Assembly: GCA_019055375.1 (NCBI GenBank)
Contig: JAHQIW010000422.1
Location: 1 to 64,000, forward strand
Origin: Parelaphostrongylus tenuis
Taxonomy: Eukaryota > Nematoda > Chromadorea > Rhabditida > Metastrongylidae
Length of the DNA: 64,000 nt
Reading direction: 5' to 3'
In this document: one piece after another, positions 1 through 10,251 of the stretch
Numbering within the stretch: position 1 is the stretch's first letter
Layout: each line of letters opens with the position of its first letter
Program-made: the position numbers and the translations under genes
Notes under the pieces: model-generated
What the model saw: only the letters and a program-made list of their open reading frames with translations
What the model was told of the DNA's origin: nothing
The model's database searches: none

Positions 1-971
1 GGGGGGGGGGGGGCTTCCGGGGGGGGGGGGGGGGGGGGGGGGGGCCCCCACAAAAAAGGGAGGGGGTTGTTTTTTTTTTTTTTCCCAACCCGCCCCCTTG
101 AAATTTTTTTATTTTTTTTTTTCTTCTTTTTTTTGGTTTTTTTTTTTTTTTTTCCCACCCCCCACCAAGGGGGGGGGGGAAGGGGGCCCTGGGGGGAATC
201 CCCCCGGGCGGGGGGGGACCCCCCCCCCCCCCCCCCCCCCCCCCCCCACCCCCCCCAATAAAAAAAAAAAAAAAAAAACAAAACAACAAAAAACAACCCC
301 CCCCCCCACCAAGCCAAGGGGGGGGGGGGGGGGGGGGGTAAAATTTAAAAACATTCCCCCCCCCCACCCCCCCGGGCCCCCCCGTTTTTTTTTTTTTTTT
401 TTTTTTTCACCCCCCCCCATTTTTTTTTTTTTTTCCTTAAGGGGGCCCCCTGGGGGGCCCCTTTTTTTTTTCTTTTTCCCCCCCCCCCCCCCCGGGGGGG
501 GGGGGGGGGTGGGGGTTAATGGGGGGGGGGGGGGTGGGGGGGGCGCCCCCCACCACGGGCAGGGGGGGGGGGGGGGGGGGAAGGGGGGGCCCCCGCGTGG
601 TTAAAAATTTTAAAAACGGGGGGGGGGGGGGGGAAAATGTGGGGGGGGGGCCACCCCACACCCACCCCAAAAACAAAAACTTTTTTCTTTTTTTTTTTTT
701 TTCCTTCTTTTTTTCTTTTTTTTTCCCCCCCACCCCCCCAAAAAAAAAAAAAAAAAAAAAAAACAAAAAAAAACGGGGGGGGTGTGGGGGGGGGGGCGCG
801 CCTTTTTCTTTTTTTTTTTTTTTTTTTGGTGTTTTCCCCCCCCCCCCCAAAAAAAGGGGGGGGGGGGGGGTTTTTTAATTGTTTACACCCCCGTGGGCGG
901 CCCCCCCCCATTGGGGGGGGGGGGGGGGTGGGGGCCAAGGGGAAAAAAACCCCCCCGGGTTGGGGGTGGGG

Positions 972-1009
<38 letters not shown>

Positions 1010-2474
1010 TTTTGTTCCTGGGCCCCTTTTTTTTTTTTGTTGTTTTTTTTTTTTTGTGGTTTTTGTTTTTTTTTGTTCCCCCCCCCTTTTTTTTTTTAAT
1101 TTTTTTTTTTTTTTTCTTTTTTTTTTGGGCCGTTTGGCCCCCCCTCGGGGGGGGGTGGGGGGGGGGCGGGGTTTTTTTTGTTTTTTTTTTTTTTTCCACC
1201 CCTTTTTTTACCCACACTTTTTTAAAAAAACCCCCCACCCCAAACCCCCCCCCCGGGGGGGGGGGTTTTTTTTTTTTGGGGGGGGGGTTCCCACCCCCCC
1301 CCCCCCCCGCGGGGGGGGCCATTGTTTGTCCCCTAAAAAAAACAAAAAAACAAAAAAAAAAGGGGCGGGGGGGGGAAAAAAAAAAACTTTTTTTTTTCCG
1401 GGGGGGACCACCCCCCCCTTTTCTTCCCCACCCCAAATTGGGGGCCCCCCCGGTCTGGGGGGGGCCCCCCGGGGGGGGGGGTAAAAAACCACCCCAAATT
1501 TTCGGGGGGGGGTTGCGGGGTCAAAGGGGGGGGGGGGGGCAACCCCCACCCCCACCACAACCAAGGGGGGGGAGAAACAAAACAAAAAAAACAAAAAACA
1601 AAAATTTGTAAAAAAAAACAAAAAAAAAAAAACGGGCAACCCCCGGGGGGAAACGGGGGTGGTTTTGGGGGGGGGGGGAATGTGGGGGGGGGGATTAAGG
1701 GTGGGGGGGGGGGGGTATTTTTTTTTTTTTTTTTGTTTTTTTTTTTCCACCCACTTTTTTTTTTTTTTTTTGGACACAAACAAACCCCCCCCCCCAAGGG
1801 GGAGGGGGGGGGGGGTGCCCCACCCCCCCCCCCCACTTTTTTTTTTTGGGGGGGTTCCCCCCCCCACCCCCCCCAAAAAAAAGGGGGTTTTTTCCCCAGG
1901 GGGGGGTTTGGGGGGGGAAAAAAAAACTTTTTTTTTTTTTTTTGAAAAAGGGGTTTTGGGGGAAAAAGGGGGGGGGGGGAAAAAAAAAAAAAAAAAAACA
2001 AACACAAACACACAACAACCCTTTTTTTTTGGGGGGGAACCCAGGGGGCGGGGGGGGGGGGGCCCCCTCCATTCCGCTTTTGGGGGGGCTTTTTTTTCCA
2101 ATTACACCCTTTGTTTTTTTTTTTTTTTTTTTTTTTGAACCCCCACACCAAAAGGGGGCCCCCCTTTGTTCCCCCCCGGGGGGGGGGGGGGGGGGGGGGG
2201 GGGGGTGGGGGGAAACCCATTTTTTTTTTTTTTCACCCCAACACCAACCCACCGGGGGGGGGGGGGGGGCCCCCACCCCCCCAAGGGGAAACAACCGGGG
2301 GGGCCGGGGGGGGGGGGGACACCCCCAACCCACACCAAAAAAAAAAACCTTTAAAAAAAAACGGGGGGGGGGGGGGGGGGAAAAAGGGGGGGGGGGGGGG
2401 GTGGAAAATTTAACCAAAAATTTTTCTCAGGGGGGGGGACCCCCCTGATTTTTTTTTAGGGGGGATGGTGGGGT

Positions 2475-2516
<42 letters not shown>

Positions 2517-2695
2517 GGTGGACTACCTCACCACCGGGAGGGGGGTTGGGGGGGGGGGGGGGGGGGGCCCCACCAGGGGGGGTTTTTTTACACGGTGGGG
2601 GGGGGTGGGGGGGGGGGGGACACCAACCCCCCCCCCCCCCCCCCCCGCCGGGGGGGGGACACCCCCCCCCCATCCCCCAACCCCTCCCCCCCCAG

Positions 2696-2744
<49 letters not shown>

Positions 2745-4777
2745 AGGGGGGTGGGGAAAAAAAACCTTTTTCCATTTTTCTCTGGGGGATTAAAAAAAAG
2801 GGTTTATGGGGTGGGGGGGGGGGGTGCCCCCCCCCCCCCCCCCCCCCCCCCCGGGGGCCCGCTTTTTTTCTTTTTGTTTTTCTTCCCCTTTTTTTACACC
2901 CCGCGGGGCCCTTTTTTCCTTTTTTTGGGGGGGATTTTTTTCTTATTCTTTTTTTTTTTTTTTTAATTGGGGGGGGGGGGGGGGGTTTTTTCTTTTTTTT
3001 TTCACCCCCCCCCCCCACCAAAAAACCCAAAAAAATGGGGCCGGGGGGGGGGGGGCCCCCCCCCCCCCCACGGGGGGGGGGGCCCGGGTAACAACCCCCC
3101 CTTTTTATTTTTATTTTTCCCAAAAAAAAAGATTTTTTTCTGGGGGGGCCCCCACTTGCACAACAGGGCTCCCCCCCCTTCCACTTTTTTTTGGGGAGGG
3201 GGGGGGGGGGGGGGGGGGGGGCCACCACCCCCCCCCACCCCACCTCCCCAAAAAAAAAACCCCCCCCGCCCCCCCCTCCCCCCCCATTTTTTTTGTTTTT
3301 TGGGGGTGGGGGGGGGAAAAAAACCCCGGGCCCGTTCTTTTTTTGGGGGGGGGGGGGGGGGGGGGGGGGCGGGCCAATGGGGGGGAAGGGGGGGGGGAAA
3401 AAAAAAAAAACCAACACAAACACAACCCCCCCAAAAAACACCCCCTTTTTTTTTTTGTTTTTTTTTTTTGGGGGTTTTCACCTTTGCCCCCCTCATTCCC
3501 CCACAAAAAAACACACCCCACCCCCCCCCCCCCGGGGGGGGGGGGGGGGGGGGGGGGCGAGCCCCCACCCCCCCCCAGGGGGGCGGGTGGGGGCCCCCCC
3601 CCCCGGGGGATCCCCACCAATTTTTTGTTCATTGGGGGGGGGGGATTTTGGTGGGGGGACAAAAAAAAAAAAAAAACCCCCCCCGGTGGGGCAACCCCAA
3701 AAGGCCCCCCCAGGGCCCCCCCCCCCCAAGTTTTTTTTTTGGGGGGGGGAAAGGGGGCCCCAAACCCCCGGGGGCCCCCCGGGGGGGCCGGGGAATCTGA
3801 TTTTGGGGGGTGGGCGGGGGGGGGGGGGCCCCCCACCCCATTTCACCCCCCCCCCCCCTTTTTTTTTCCCCCCCCTCTTTTCCCGTTTTTTTTTTGTTTA
3901 TTTTTTTTTGTTTTTTCGTTTTTACAAAAAAAAAAAAAAGGGGGGGCACCCCCCAGGGGCCAGGGCTTGCCCCGGGGAAATTTGGGGGGGGGGGAATTGG
4001 GATGGGGGGGGGGGGAGGGGCTTTAAAACCCCCCCCTCGTTTGGGGGGGGGATTTTTTTTTCCCCACCCATTTTCCACCCCACACGGGGGGGGGCGGGGG
4101 CCTTTCGGGAGGAAAAAAACAATTAAAAAACAAAAAAAAAAAAAGAACCCACCCCCCACCACACCACAAAAAAAACAAAAACACCCCACCAAAAAAAAAT
4201 TTTTTTGGGTTCAGGGGGGGGGGCCCCCCCCCCGGCAAAAACCTTTTTTTTTTTTTTTTTTGTTTGTATTTTTTGTTTGTTCCCCCCCCCAACCCAATGC
4301 TTTTTTGTTTTGTTTTTGTTTTTTTTTTGTTGCGTTTTTTTTTTTTTCCCCCCCCCACACCCGGGGGGGAAAGGGGAAAAGGGATTTGTGGGGGGCGGGG
4401 GGGGGGGGGGGGGAGGGGGAAGGGGCCCCTTGGGGGGGGGGGGGGAAACAAAAAAAAAAATAACCCACATAAAACCGGCCCCACAGGGAGGAATTTTTTC
4501 CCCCCCAATTATTTTTTTTTTTTTTTTTGGTTTGGCACAGTTTTTTTTTTTTTTTTTTGTTGTTGTTTTTTGGTTGGGGGGGCCCCCCCCCCCCCTTAAA
4601 AAAAAAAAAACAACCCCACTCCCCCAAAAAAAACATCAAACAGGCCCCCACACCAACCCCCCCCACCACAGACCCCCCACGGGCCCCCCCCCGGGGGGGG
4701 GGGGGGGGGGGGGGGGGGGGTGGGGGCCCAACCCCCCCACCCCTATTTGGCGGGAGCCCCCCTCCACCCCCACCCTC

Positions 4778-4816
<39 letters not shown>

Positions 4817-5525
4817 AAAAAAAAACTTAGGGGGGGACCTTTACCCCCCCGGTGGGGGAGGGGGGGGGGGGGGATTTGGGGGGCCCCCCAAAAAAAAACC
4901 CCCGGGGGGCCCCCCCCCCAAAAAAAAACTGGGGGGGGGGGGGGGGGGGGGGGGGGTGGGTGAAAAACCCCCCCCCCCTTTTTTTTTGGGGGGGGTTTCC
5001 CCCCCCTTTTTTTTTCCCCCCACCCCCCCCCCCCAAAACACCAAAAATGGGGGGGGGGGGGGTACCCCCCCCCCCCCCCCCCGGCGGGGGTGTGGCCGGG
5101 GGTGCGGGCCCCCAAGTTTGGAAACCAAAATTTTGGGGGCCCAACCCCCGGGCACCCCCTGGGGGGCCCCACAAAAAAAAAAAACAATATAAAACGGCCC
5201 CCCCTCCCAAAAAAAAAAAAAAAAACCCCCCCAGGGGGGGGGGGCCCAAAACCCCCCCCCCGGGGGGGGGCCCCCCCCCCCCCCCCTGGGGGGGGGGGGG
5301 GCCCGGGGGGGGGGGGGGGAAATTGGGGGGGTTTTCCCTTGGGGGGGTGTGTGGGGTGGAAAAACATTTTGTTTTTGGGGGGGGGGGGGGTGTTTTATGT
5401 GGTTGTTGTCGTGGGTTTTTGGGGGTTTTGGTTTTTTTTAGTTTTGGGCTTCCCCCCCGCCCCCTGGGGGGGGGGGGGGGGGACAATGTTTTTCCCCCCA
5501 TTTGGGCCCCCCCCCCCCCACATAG
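1..5525. other. Homopolymer-block low-complexity tract, probably sequencing or assembly artefact
   Basis: The stretch consists almost only of runs of a single base, mostly four or more long (G, C, T and A blocks in turn), with very few mixed words. It changes within a few bases near 5525 to ordinary nematode-like sequence. Long frames on both strands translate into runs of Gly, Pro, Phe and Lys only, as homopolymers must, so none is annotated. There is no constant repeat unit, so it is not a satellite or telomere. I infer a low-quality read tail or consensus failure at a contig end; a real biological tract of this kind would be very unusual. Confidence 0.85.
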
Positions 5526-5590
5526 TGGGGCCTGACGACAATCACCATCTCTCTCCACTAAGGTCTCACGTTTGATTCTTATTCTTTCAG

Positions 5591-5659
5591 ACGAAAGTCT
5601 CACGAACTACATTTAGTACTCCAAATGGCAACAACCAATTCGCTACTGCGTCGACACAG
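5591..5659 (+). CDS. Doubtful exon of nAChR gene 1 (cytoplasmic loop)
   Basis: A pyrimidine-rich tract ends in CTTTCAG just before 5591. The following 69 bases are open in a phase-0 frame rich in Ser, Thr, Asn and Gln, and end at CAG before a weak GTTGCC donor. Phase 0 at the 3' end would fit the exon at 10132. Such composition is usual in the poorly conserved M3-M4 loop of nAChR subunits. No conserved motif is present, the donor is poor, and the artefact tract ends only about 65 bases upstream, so this may be chance. Confidence 0.25.
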
Positions 5660-5859
5660 GTTGCCTTTTTCATTTACAAAATATTTTCGATACCTCGTAT
5701 ATTCCGTTATCTCAGAATACCGCTCATCTTTCACCTGTGCTCCGCTCCTCATTTATGGCATCAGCTGAAGAAACCTCATATTCTACATTCCAGCGGTATG
5801 TTTTCTTTTCATGTATAATATTGGTCTCGTGAAGACTTATACCGTTTTCAATATAAGGT

Positions 5860-7620
5860 TATTTAAAGACCTTCTTCAATAGATGTAACTTTCTGCTTCA
5901 ATCTGTTAATGGCTATTCAAAAGCCCAATTTTCGGCAATCAATCTAATGTGCTTGGTTCTGAAAAGGCTTCCATAGTATGGTGTATCAGCGAAACTCAAA
6001 GCATGCTTCGCACTCGCCTCACATACTTTACTTTTCTAAGATTTGTTGACGGCTTTCCTTCCACTAAGCTTTTACTAGTTATCTGACAGATGAGATTCGA
6101 TGAGGTACTTTTTCCTATCCACACCCATTTTTAGCCCCTTGTGGAAAACGGAGTTTTTTCTTTGAAGTTTTATTAATTACTTGACGGCATTAATCTCGAG
6201 AATTTGGATGATGTGCTTCATTTTCCAAATATCTTTTTTTATTGCAATGTAATAGTAAAAATGAAATCTTTTTTTGCACTCCACCATTTTTCCTTCGGCA
6301 CAGCTCTTTCATTGAAAATTTAGTGACTATTCAATAGCTAAATCTGGGCAATTTTAATATCCTTGTTCAACCGCTTATAGCGGTGGTGTGATGTTATAGA
6401 TAACTCACTGATCTAGAGTGATGTGCAAAACTTTTGGGTTAGCCGGGTTTTGAATCCACATTTCACCCTATCAAGAGGCGCGTGCTCAATAGCGATGCCG
6501 ACTACCTGGGCCTCGCCATACCGTTGACGGTTAGTTGCTGACAAATATATGCGTTGTAGCGCAAGAGTGGTGTCAAAACAGGTGTTAGTGGTGCAAGGGA
6601 TAGAGCACGCGTTCCTGAGGGAAGCGAAATGCAAGTTTAAGTCCCCCCTAAGAGCAAGTTTAAGTCCCTCCTAAGACAAAGTTTTGCACATCACTTTACA
6701 TCAATGGTATATCTATTTTCAGTACTATACTCATTTTTTTTGAAAAAAGTTTCACTGCTCTGCAGCACTGAAAACAATGTTCCATTTCACATGCGGCGCT
6801 CATACTTTGCATAGGTATGTGGGCGGATTTCGCAGCATTGGCATCAAACCATCGCGCTTTAAATATTCATGCGATAGCTCAAATCACGAGAATTTCAAAA
6901 GTGCGTTGGTTTTCAAAATGGCCTTTTAACGAGAAAAAATAAAATTATGTTTCACACTAAAGCATTTCTCACTAAACAAACTTTTTCTTTCAAAAATTCA
7001 GTGATCACTTGATAGCTGAAATTTCGAGGATTTCAATAATGTACTTGATTTTTCGGAGAGATTTTTAAAAGCGCTATCAGACTATAATTAAGACTTCATT
7101 TTATACGCTGCGCGAATGCCTTACACCAGTATGTCGACCAGAAACAACACCACATTCTCTAAATGCCAAAAAATTCGTTCCGAGTGCGAAACCCAATATT
7201 CTCCTGGCTGTAACAACGCACTAAGAAGTCCTTTTTAAAAATAAAGCACATCATTGAAATAGTTGAGATTTGTGCGATCGAATGCTTATTGAACGTTCAA
7301 AAGGAAAGCTTTGTCCAGGCGAAAAATTCTTCAGTGTGAAATAAACATTCATTTTTACTGTTGCAGTGCAATATGAAGGGCATTTGAAAAATAATGTAAA
7401 CATTTCAAATTCTCGAGATTTAACCTATCAGATGACTATTAAAACCTCGGAAAAAGCAAAAATACATTTTTACAAATGGCTGAAAATAGGCGCGGATAGG
7501 AGAAATAACCTTCGACGATTTTGGAACTTAATTTAATTTTGAAAGTGTTTTTATAGAACGCTATAAGAATGTAATGAAGATTACATTTCTCACCCTAAAT
7601 ATAACAGTAAACAAGTTGCC
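5860..7620. repeat. Large composite repeat, copy 1 (family C)
   Basis: This region matches 45000-46610 in order along most of its length, for example CATTTCACATGCG, CATCAAAC.ATCGC, TTTCACACT, GAGTGCGAAAC, CTCGAGATTTAA and GGCTGAAAATAGGCGCGGAT. Inside, a phrase like GATAGCT.AAAT.TCGAGGATTT recurs several times, forward in the left half and reversed in the right half (7240-7500), so the element is foldback-like. No protein is evident. A tRNA-like pair (6396-6715) sits inside this copy only. Confidence 0.65.
6396..6715. repeat. tRNA-derived repeat (family A), head-to-head pair
   Basis: The left arm carries GTGATGTGCAAAACTTTTG followed by a reversed T-arm-like GGTTTTGAATCC and anticodon-arm sequence. 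The right arm has GTTAGTGGTGCAAGG (box A-like) and ends with the inverse GTTTTGCACATCAC. A short duplication (AAGTTTAAGTCCC twice) lies near 6630-6670. Both ends share the flank TAGAT...GTGATGTGC in inverse orientation. Confidence 0.6.
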
Positions 7621-8386
7621 TGCAATCCATTGCGGGTTCTTCGTAGCTTCATAGTGGCAGTATGAAATAAAAATAAAAGCTATTTATGTGGAACAATAAA
7701 TCAAGGTTTCTTCCAGAATCCCATACGAGAAATCTGGGAATTTTTTCGAAGCGGAGGAACACCTTCCTTACAAGAACCTCCCTCTCTCAAATCGTGCTGC
7801 ACGCAGCAATTTTTGATGCCACCCTGAAACGGCGCAGTTTTCGTTCTTTTTCAGAAGCCTTTTGTGTGCATTGAAAATATTTTTGGAGTGTCTCTGACAT
7901 TCTGATACACTACGGTCTTCCGTACAGGATTAAATGTTTTCGGTACATATATCTCTTCTATGCAAAACCTAATATTATTGTCGCTCCATGAAGACATTTT
8001 CAAAATTAAATCTGTTTTCAAAATCATCATTTTTCAAGCTTTCGCACAAATACTTTAATTAATTGAAAAGCCATCCCAAACTCCAGCCAAGCAAAAATGC
8101 ACGTCGAAGGTGAAATGTATTTTATTTCACTGCTACAGCGCACTAAAAACACGTTTCCAAAATCCAAATGTATTATTGAAATTTCGAGATTCAAACTATC
8201 GGGCAGTTAATAGGCTCAAGAAAAGGCGGAAAAAAAGTCCGTTCCGTTTAATTTAAAGCCTGGAAACATTCTCGGAGGAATCAATAAGTGTGATGAACTA
8301 GAAAGACCATTTCGGAGGAATCATGGTAATTTTAGAAGAAAAAAGAATGCTTAAAGTCTAAGCGAGGTTGATACGCCAAAGCCATA

Positions 8387-8427
8387 AACCGGTCTTTCGG
8401 AGGTCTCGTCTTCTTCGTCAGTGAACC
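8387..8427 (-). ncRNA. Hammerhead ribozyme, damaged stem II (266-bp family)
   Basis: On the minus strand CTGACGA (8421-8415) and GAAA (8398-8395) are intact. Stem II is AGAAG facing CCTCC, so two of five pairs are lost by G-to-A changes. Stem III pairs through a wobble, and stem I is mostly lost. It is the inverted partner of the copy at 8567-8615. Confidence 0.6.
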
Positions 8428-8566
8428 GCGCCCCACAAAAATAGTCGATGCCATGGATCAATTTTGTTCTACCAGCCGAGATCCATAGACTGAGAAGTGA
8501 TAATGGACTAATGTCATTGTACACTGTGCCATCACCATTATGCAGGGCTTAATGAATGTGGGGCGC

Positions 8567-8615
8567 GGATCACTGACCAGGAGGACGAGACCTCCGAAAC
8601 ACCGGTGTATGGCCC
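8567..8615 (+). ncRNA. Hammerhead ribozyme, damaged core (266-bp family)
   Basis: The order is CTGACCA (8573-8579), a perfect 5-bp stem II GGAGG/CCTCC with loop ACGAGA (8580-8595), GAAA (8596-8599), a short stem III ACA/TGT with loop CCGG, U and A at the cleavage site (8608-8609), then a stem I strand TGGCCC pairing with GGATCA upstream (one wobble, one mismatch). The core base G8 is C here, which normally abolishes cleavage. The fold is convincing, activity is unlikely. Confidence 0.7.
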
Positions 8616-9214
8616 TGGCGTACCAACCTCGCTTATGATTTGAGCATTCTTTTTTAGAATTGTTTTGAATGTTTATTGCGAGCTTTTGAAAACAGTCGAT
8701 GCCCAGGAATCAGAGTAATTTTCTTCCTACATTTTATGTTCACCTCAGTGAGTTGAAGGGTAGTCACCTTTTCAAACCCTGGTTTCTGCAAATATTATGG
8801 CCCTCAGCTTGAAATCCTGAAATCTTGATCCTATGGGTTTGTAATAAATTTTTGAGCAAATAAATAAGCGTTCGCGTGACGACTACGATTAATGTTATTG
8901 ATAACTGAAGTAATGTTGCATTTCCTTCACAATTCAATTTTTGGAAGGACATTCAATCTAGTATACTTTGATTTACCGATAATTCAACGACTCGAAATGC
9001 CCAAAAATTCGATTTCTGTGAAACCTGTGAAGCTGGAGCCATGAAATCTTCGTATTTTACTCAGTTCTCCATAATTATAATTTTAGGAAGAAGTGAGAAA
9101 ATAATCATGGTTACACGTTGTGGGACACGCCTTTCGATATTGGAATATGTGCTAGATACATAAAATCATTTTAGTGCGCGTTTCCTGGATGTTTTATTGC
9201 CGTGACATAAAATA

Positions 9215-9470
9215 TTAGGTCAAGCAAAAGTTTTGGGAAATTGACGAAAGTTTCATTTTTTTGGAAATTTGTGTCGTTTTTCGTTGGTAGTTTTGTATAT
9301 ATTTATGTGGTTCATTGATTCCAACTTCAAAATGCCTACTGAAGAGTACTATTTGCATGCGTTGATCCGCCATTACTGGTGAAAAATTGTAACGATTCTT
9401 GAGGCCTCCGATGAGACTAATGTAGGTGAATATGTTGGTACAAAAACAATATTGAATCAAAATTTGGAAT
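9215..9470 (+). pseudogene. Mariner (bandit-like) 5' fragment with terminal repeat
   Basis: The sequence TTAGGTCAAGCAAAAGTTTTGGG at 9215 matches the terminal inverted repeat type of the mariner at 54184. An ATG at 9332 opens MPTEEYYLHALIRHYW and then a stop. This corresponds to the N-terminus of the related copy at 54298 ([18 protein letters not shown]). After about 9460 similarity is lost. Confidence 0.7.
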
Positions 9471-9479
9471 CGAATCGAC

Positions 9480-9690
9480 AAAATCAGTTTATGAAAAGTA
9501 AGATGATTTTGCTCAATTTCGAGGAGATTTTGGATTTTCTTGTCTCTCAGAAAGTGCTCGATCGAACGGAATAAGCGATAATTACTCGATTCCAAGTCCA
9601 CGATATACGGGGATTGCTCCAAAACCTGCGATCCAAGGCCTTCCAAAGTTTCTTTGTCGCGTTTGCTGTGTGGTCATGGCACCCAATTTA
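9480..9690 (-). pseudogene. Mariner transposase 3' fragment, inverted next to its 5' end
   Basis: On the minus strand the frame reads QSPYIVDLESSNYRLFRSIEHFL, a degraded form of the YSPDLAPSDYHLF segment that holds the third catalytic Asp of mariner transposases. The upstream frame reads TQQTRQRNFGRPWIAG. It lies in opposite orientation to the 5' fragment at 9215-9470, so the element was rearranged after insertion. Confidence 0.7.
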
Positions 9691-9825
9691 TAGAGGGAGT
9701 GGAGCAGCAGACAGATTTCTGCTTGGACATTTCCATTCTGAAAGCTGTGTAGACAAATGATATATCGTAAAATGCACACGATAATGAGCTTTCTGATGGG
9801 CTCAAGTTCGCACAAAATAACAAAT

Positions 9826-10075
9826 ACAAGGGATAGAGCTTTCGGCGTTCACCTAGCTATGAGGGGATCCATATATTCATCTTTTGCCTGTCCAAATATC
9901 CATGCGCCATGCCTTCGTCCTTACTTTTCAACTTCGTTTGAGGTGACTGAATGTATAGCTGACCCTTACGGTGACCGCGAAGCGATGGATCGCACCGTTG
10001 ACGTTGCGTTCATCGCAGAGCTCCTCTAACCACTGCGCCACATGCGTTCCCCCACGCAGAATGCATGCGTAAGAA
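9826..10075 (-). repeat. tRNA-derived SINE, family B
   Basis: On the minus strand the head ATGTGGCGCAGTGGTTAGAG (box A, near 10048-10020) is followed by GAGCTCTGCGATGAACGC-like sequence and a body that ends near GGTGAACGCCGAAAGCTC. The same order is found at 25385, 30866, 48665, 58080 and 58690. It lies just upstream of the gene 1 exon at 10132. Confidence 0.6.
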
Positions 10076-10131
10076 TTATTTTCTCGGGTAATACGACAGA
10101 ACTTTTTCTATAATTTATTACAATACCTTAG

Positions 10132-10251
10132 AACCTGACTGCAGAAACGGCTAGAAATGTTTCTTTTAGTGACGTCTCTCCTGTGAGGACAGCCGTAGAA
10201 AGCGTCGCTTACATAGCGGATCACCTCAAAAATGAAGAAGACGACAAGCAG
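10132..10251 (+). CDS. nAChR gene 1 exon: end of M3-M4 loop and MA helix
   Basis: The exon is 120 bases (40 codons), phase 0 at both ends, with acceptor TTAG before it and donor GTAAGC after it. Residues 21-40 form the membrane-associated helix that precedes TM4 in nAChR subunits (VESVAYIADHLK). Two N-x-S/T sequons (NLT, NVS) lie in the first half, but on the cytoplasmic side they have no glycosylation meaning. Confidence 0.9.

Larger units (their letters stand above)
8341..8720. mobile_element. Hammerhead-ribozyme element, 266-bp family, head-to-head pair
   Basis: The left arm (8341-8437, minus orientation) and the right arm (8553-8660, plus orientation) are inverted copies, joined by internal unit sequence. 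The right side reads through unit body, hammerhead, then the start of a following unit up to about 8720. The same order is found on the minus strand of 12090-12428. Both hammerheads are damaged: the right copy has CTGACCA instead of CTGANGA, and the left copy has G-to-A changes in stem II. This is a decayed member of the family. Confidence 0.75.
5660..10131. other. Non-coding interval upstream of gene 1 exon 10132
   Basis: This is an intron if the 5591 exon is real, otherwise unassigned. It holds the large composite repeat (5860-7620) with a tRNA-like inverted pair inside it (6396-6715), a hammerhead element (8341-8720), a broken mariner (9215-9690) and a SINE (9826-10075). Between 7620 and 8340 and between 8720 and 9215 I see nothing recognisable. 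No conserved coding exon was found here. Confidence 0.6.

Noticed and set aside
67..5603. Many long open frames on both strands, up to about 400 codons
   Set aside because: They are by-products of homopolymer runs (poly-Gly, Pro, Phe, Lys); no domain, no codon bias, opposite frames equally open.
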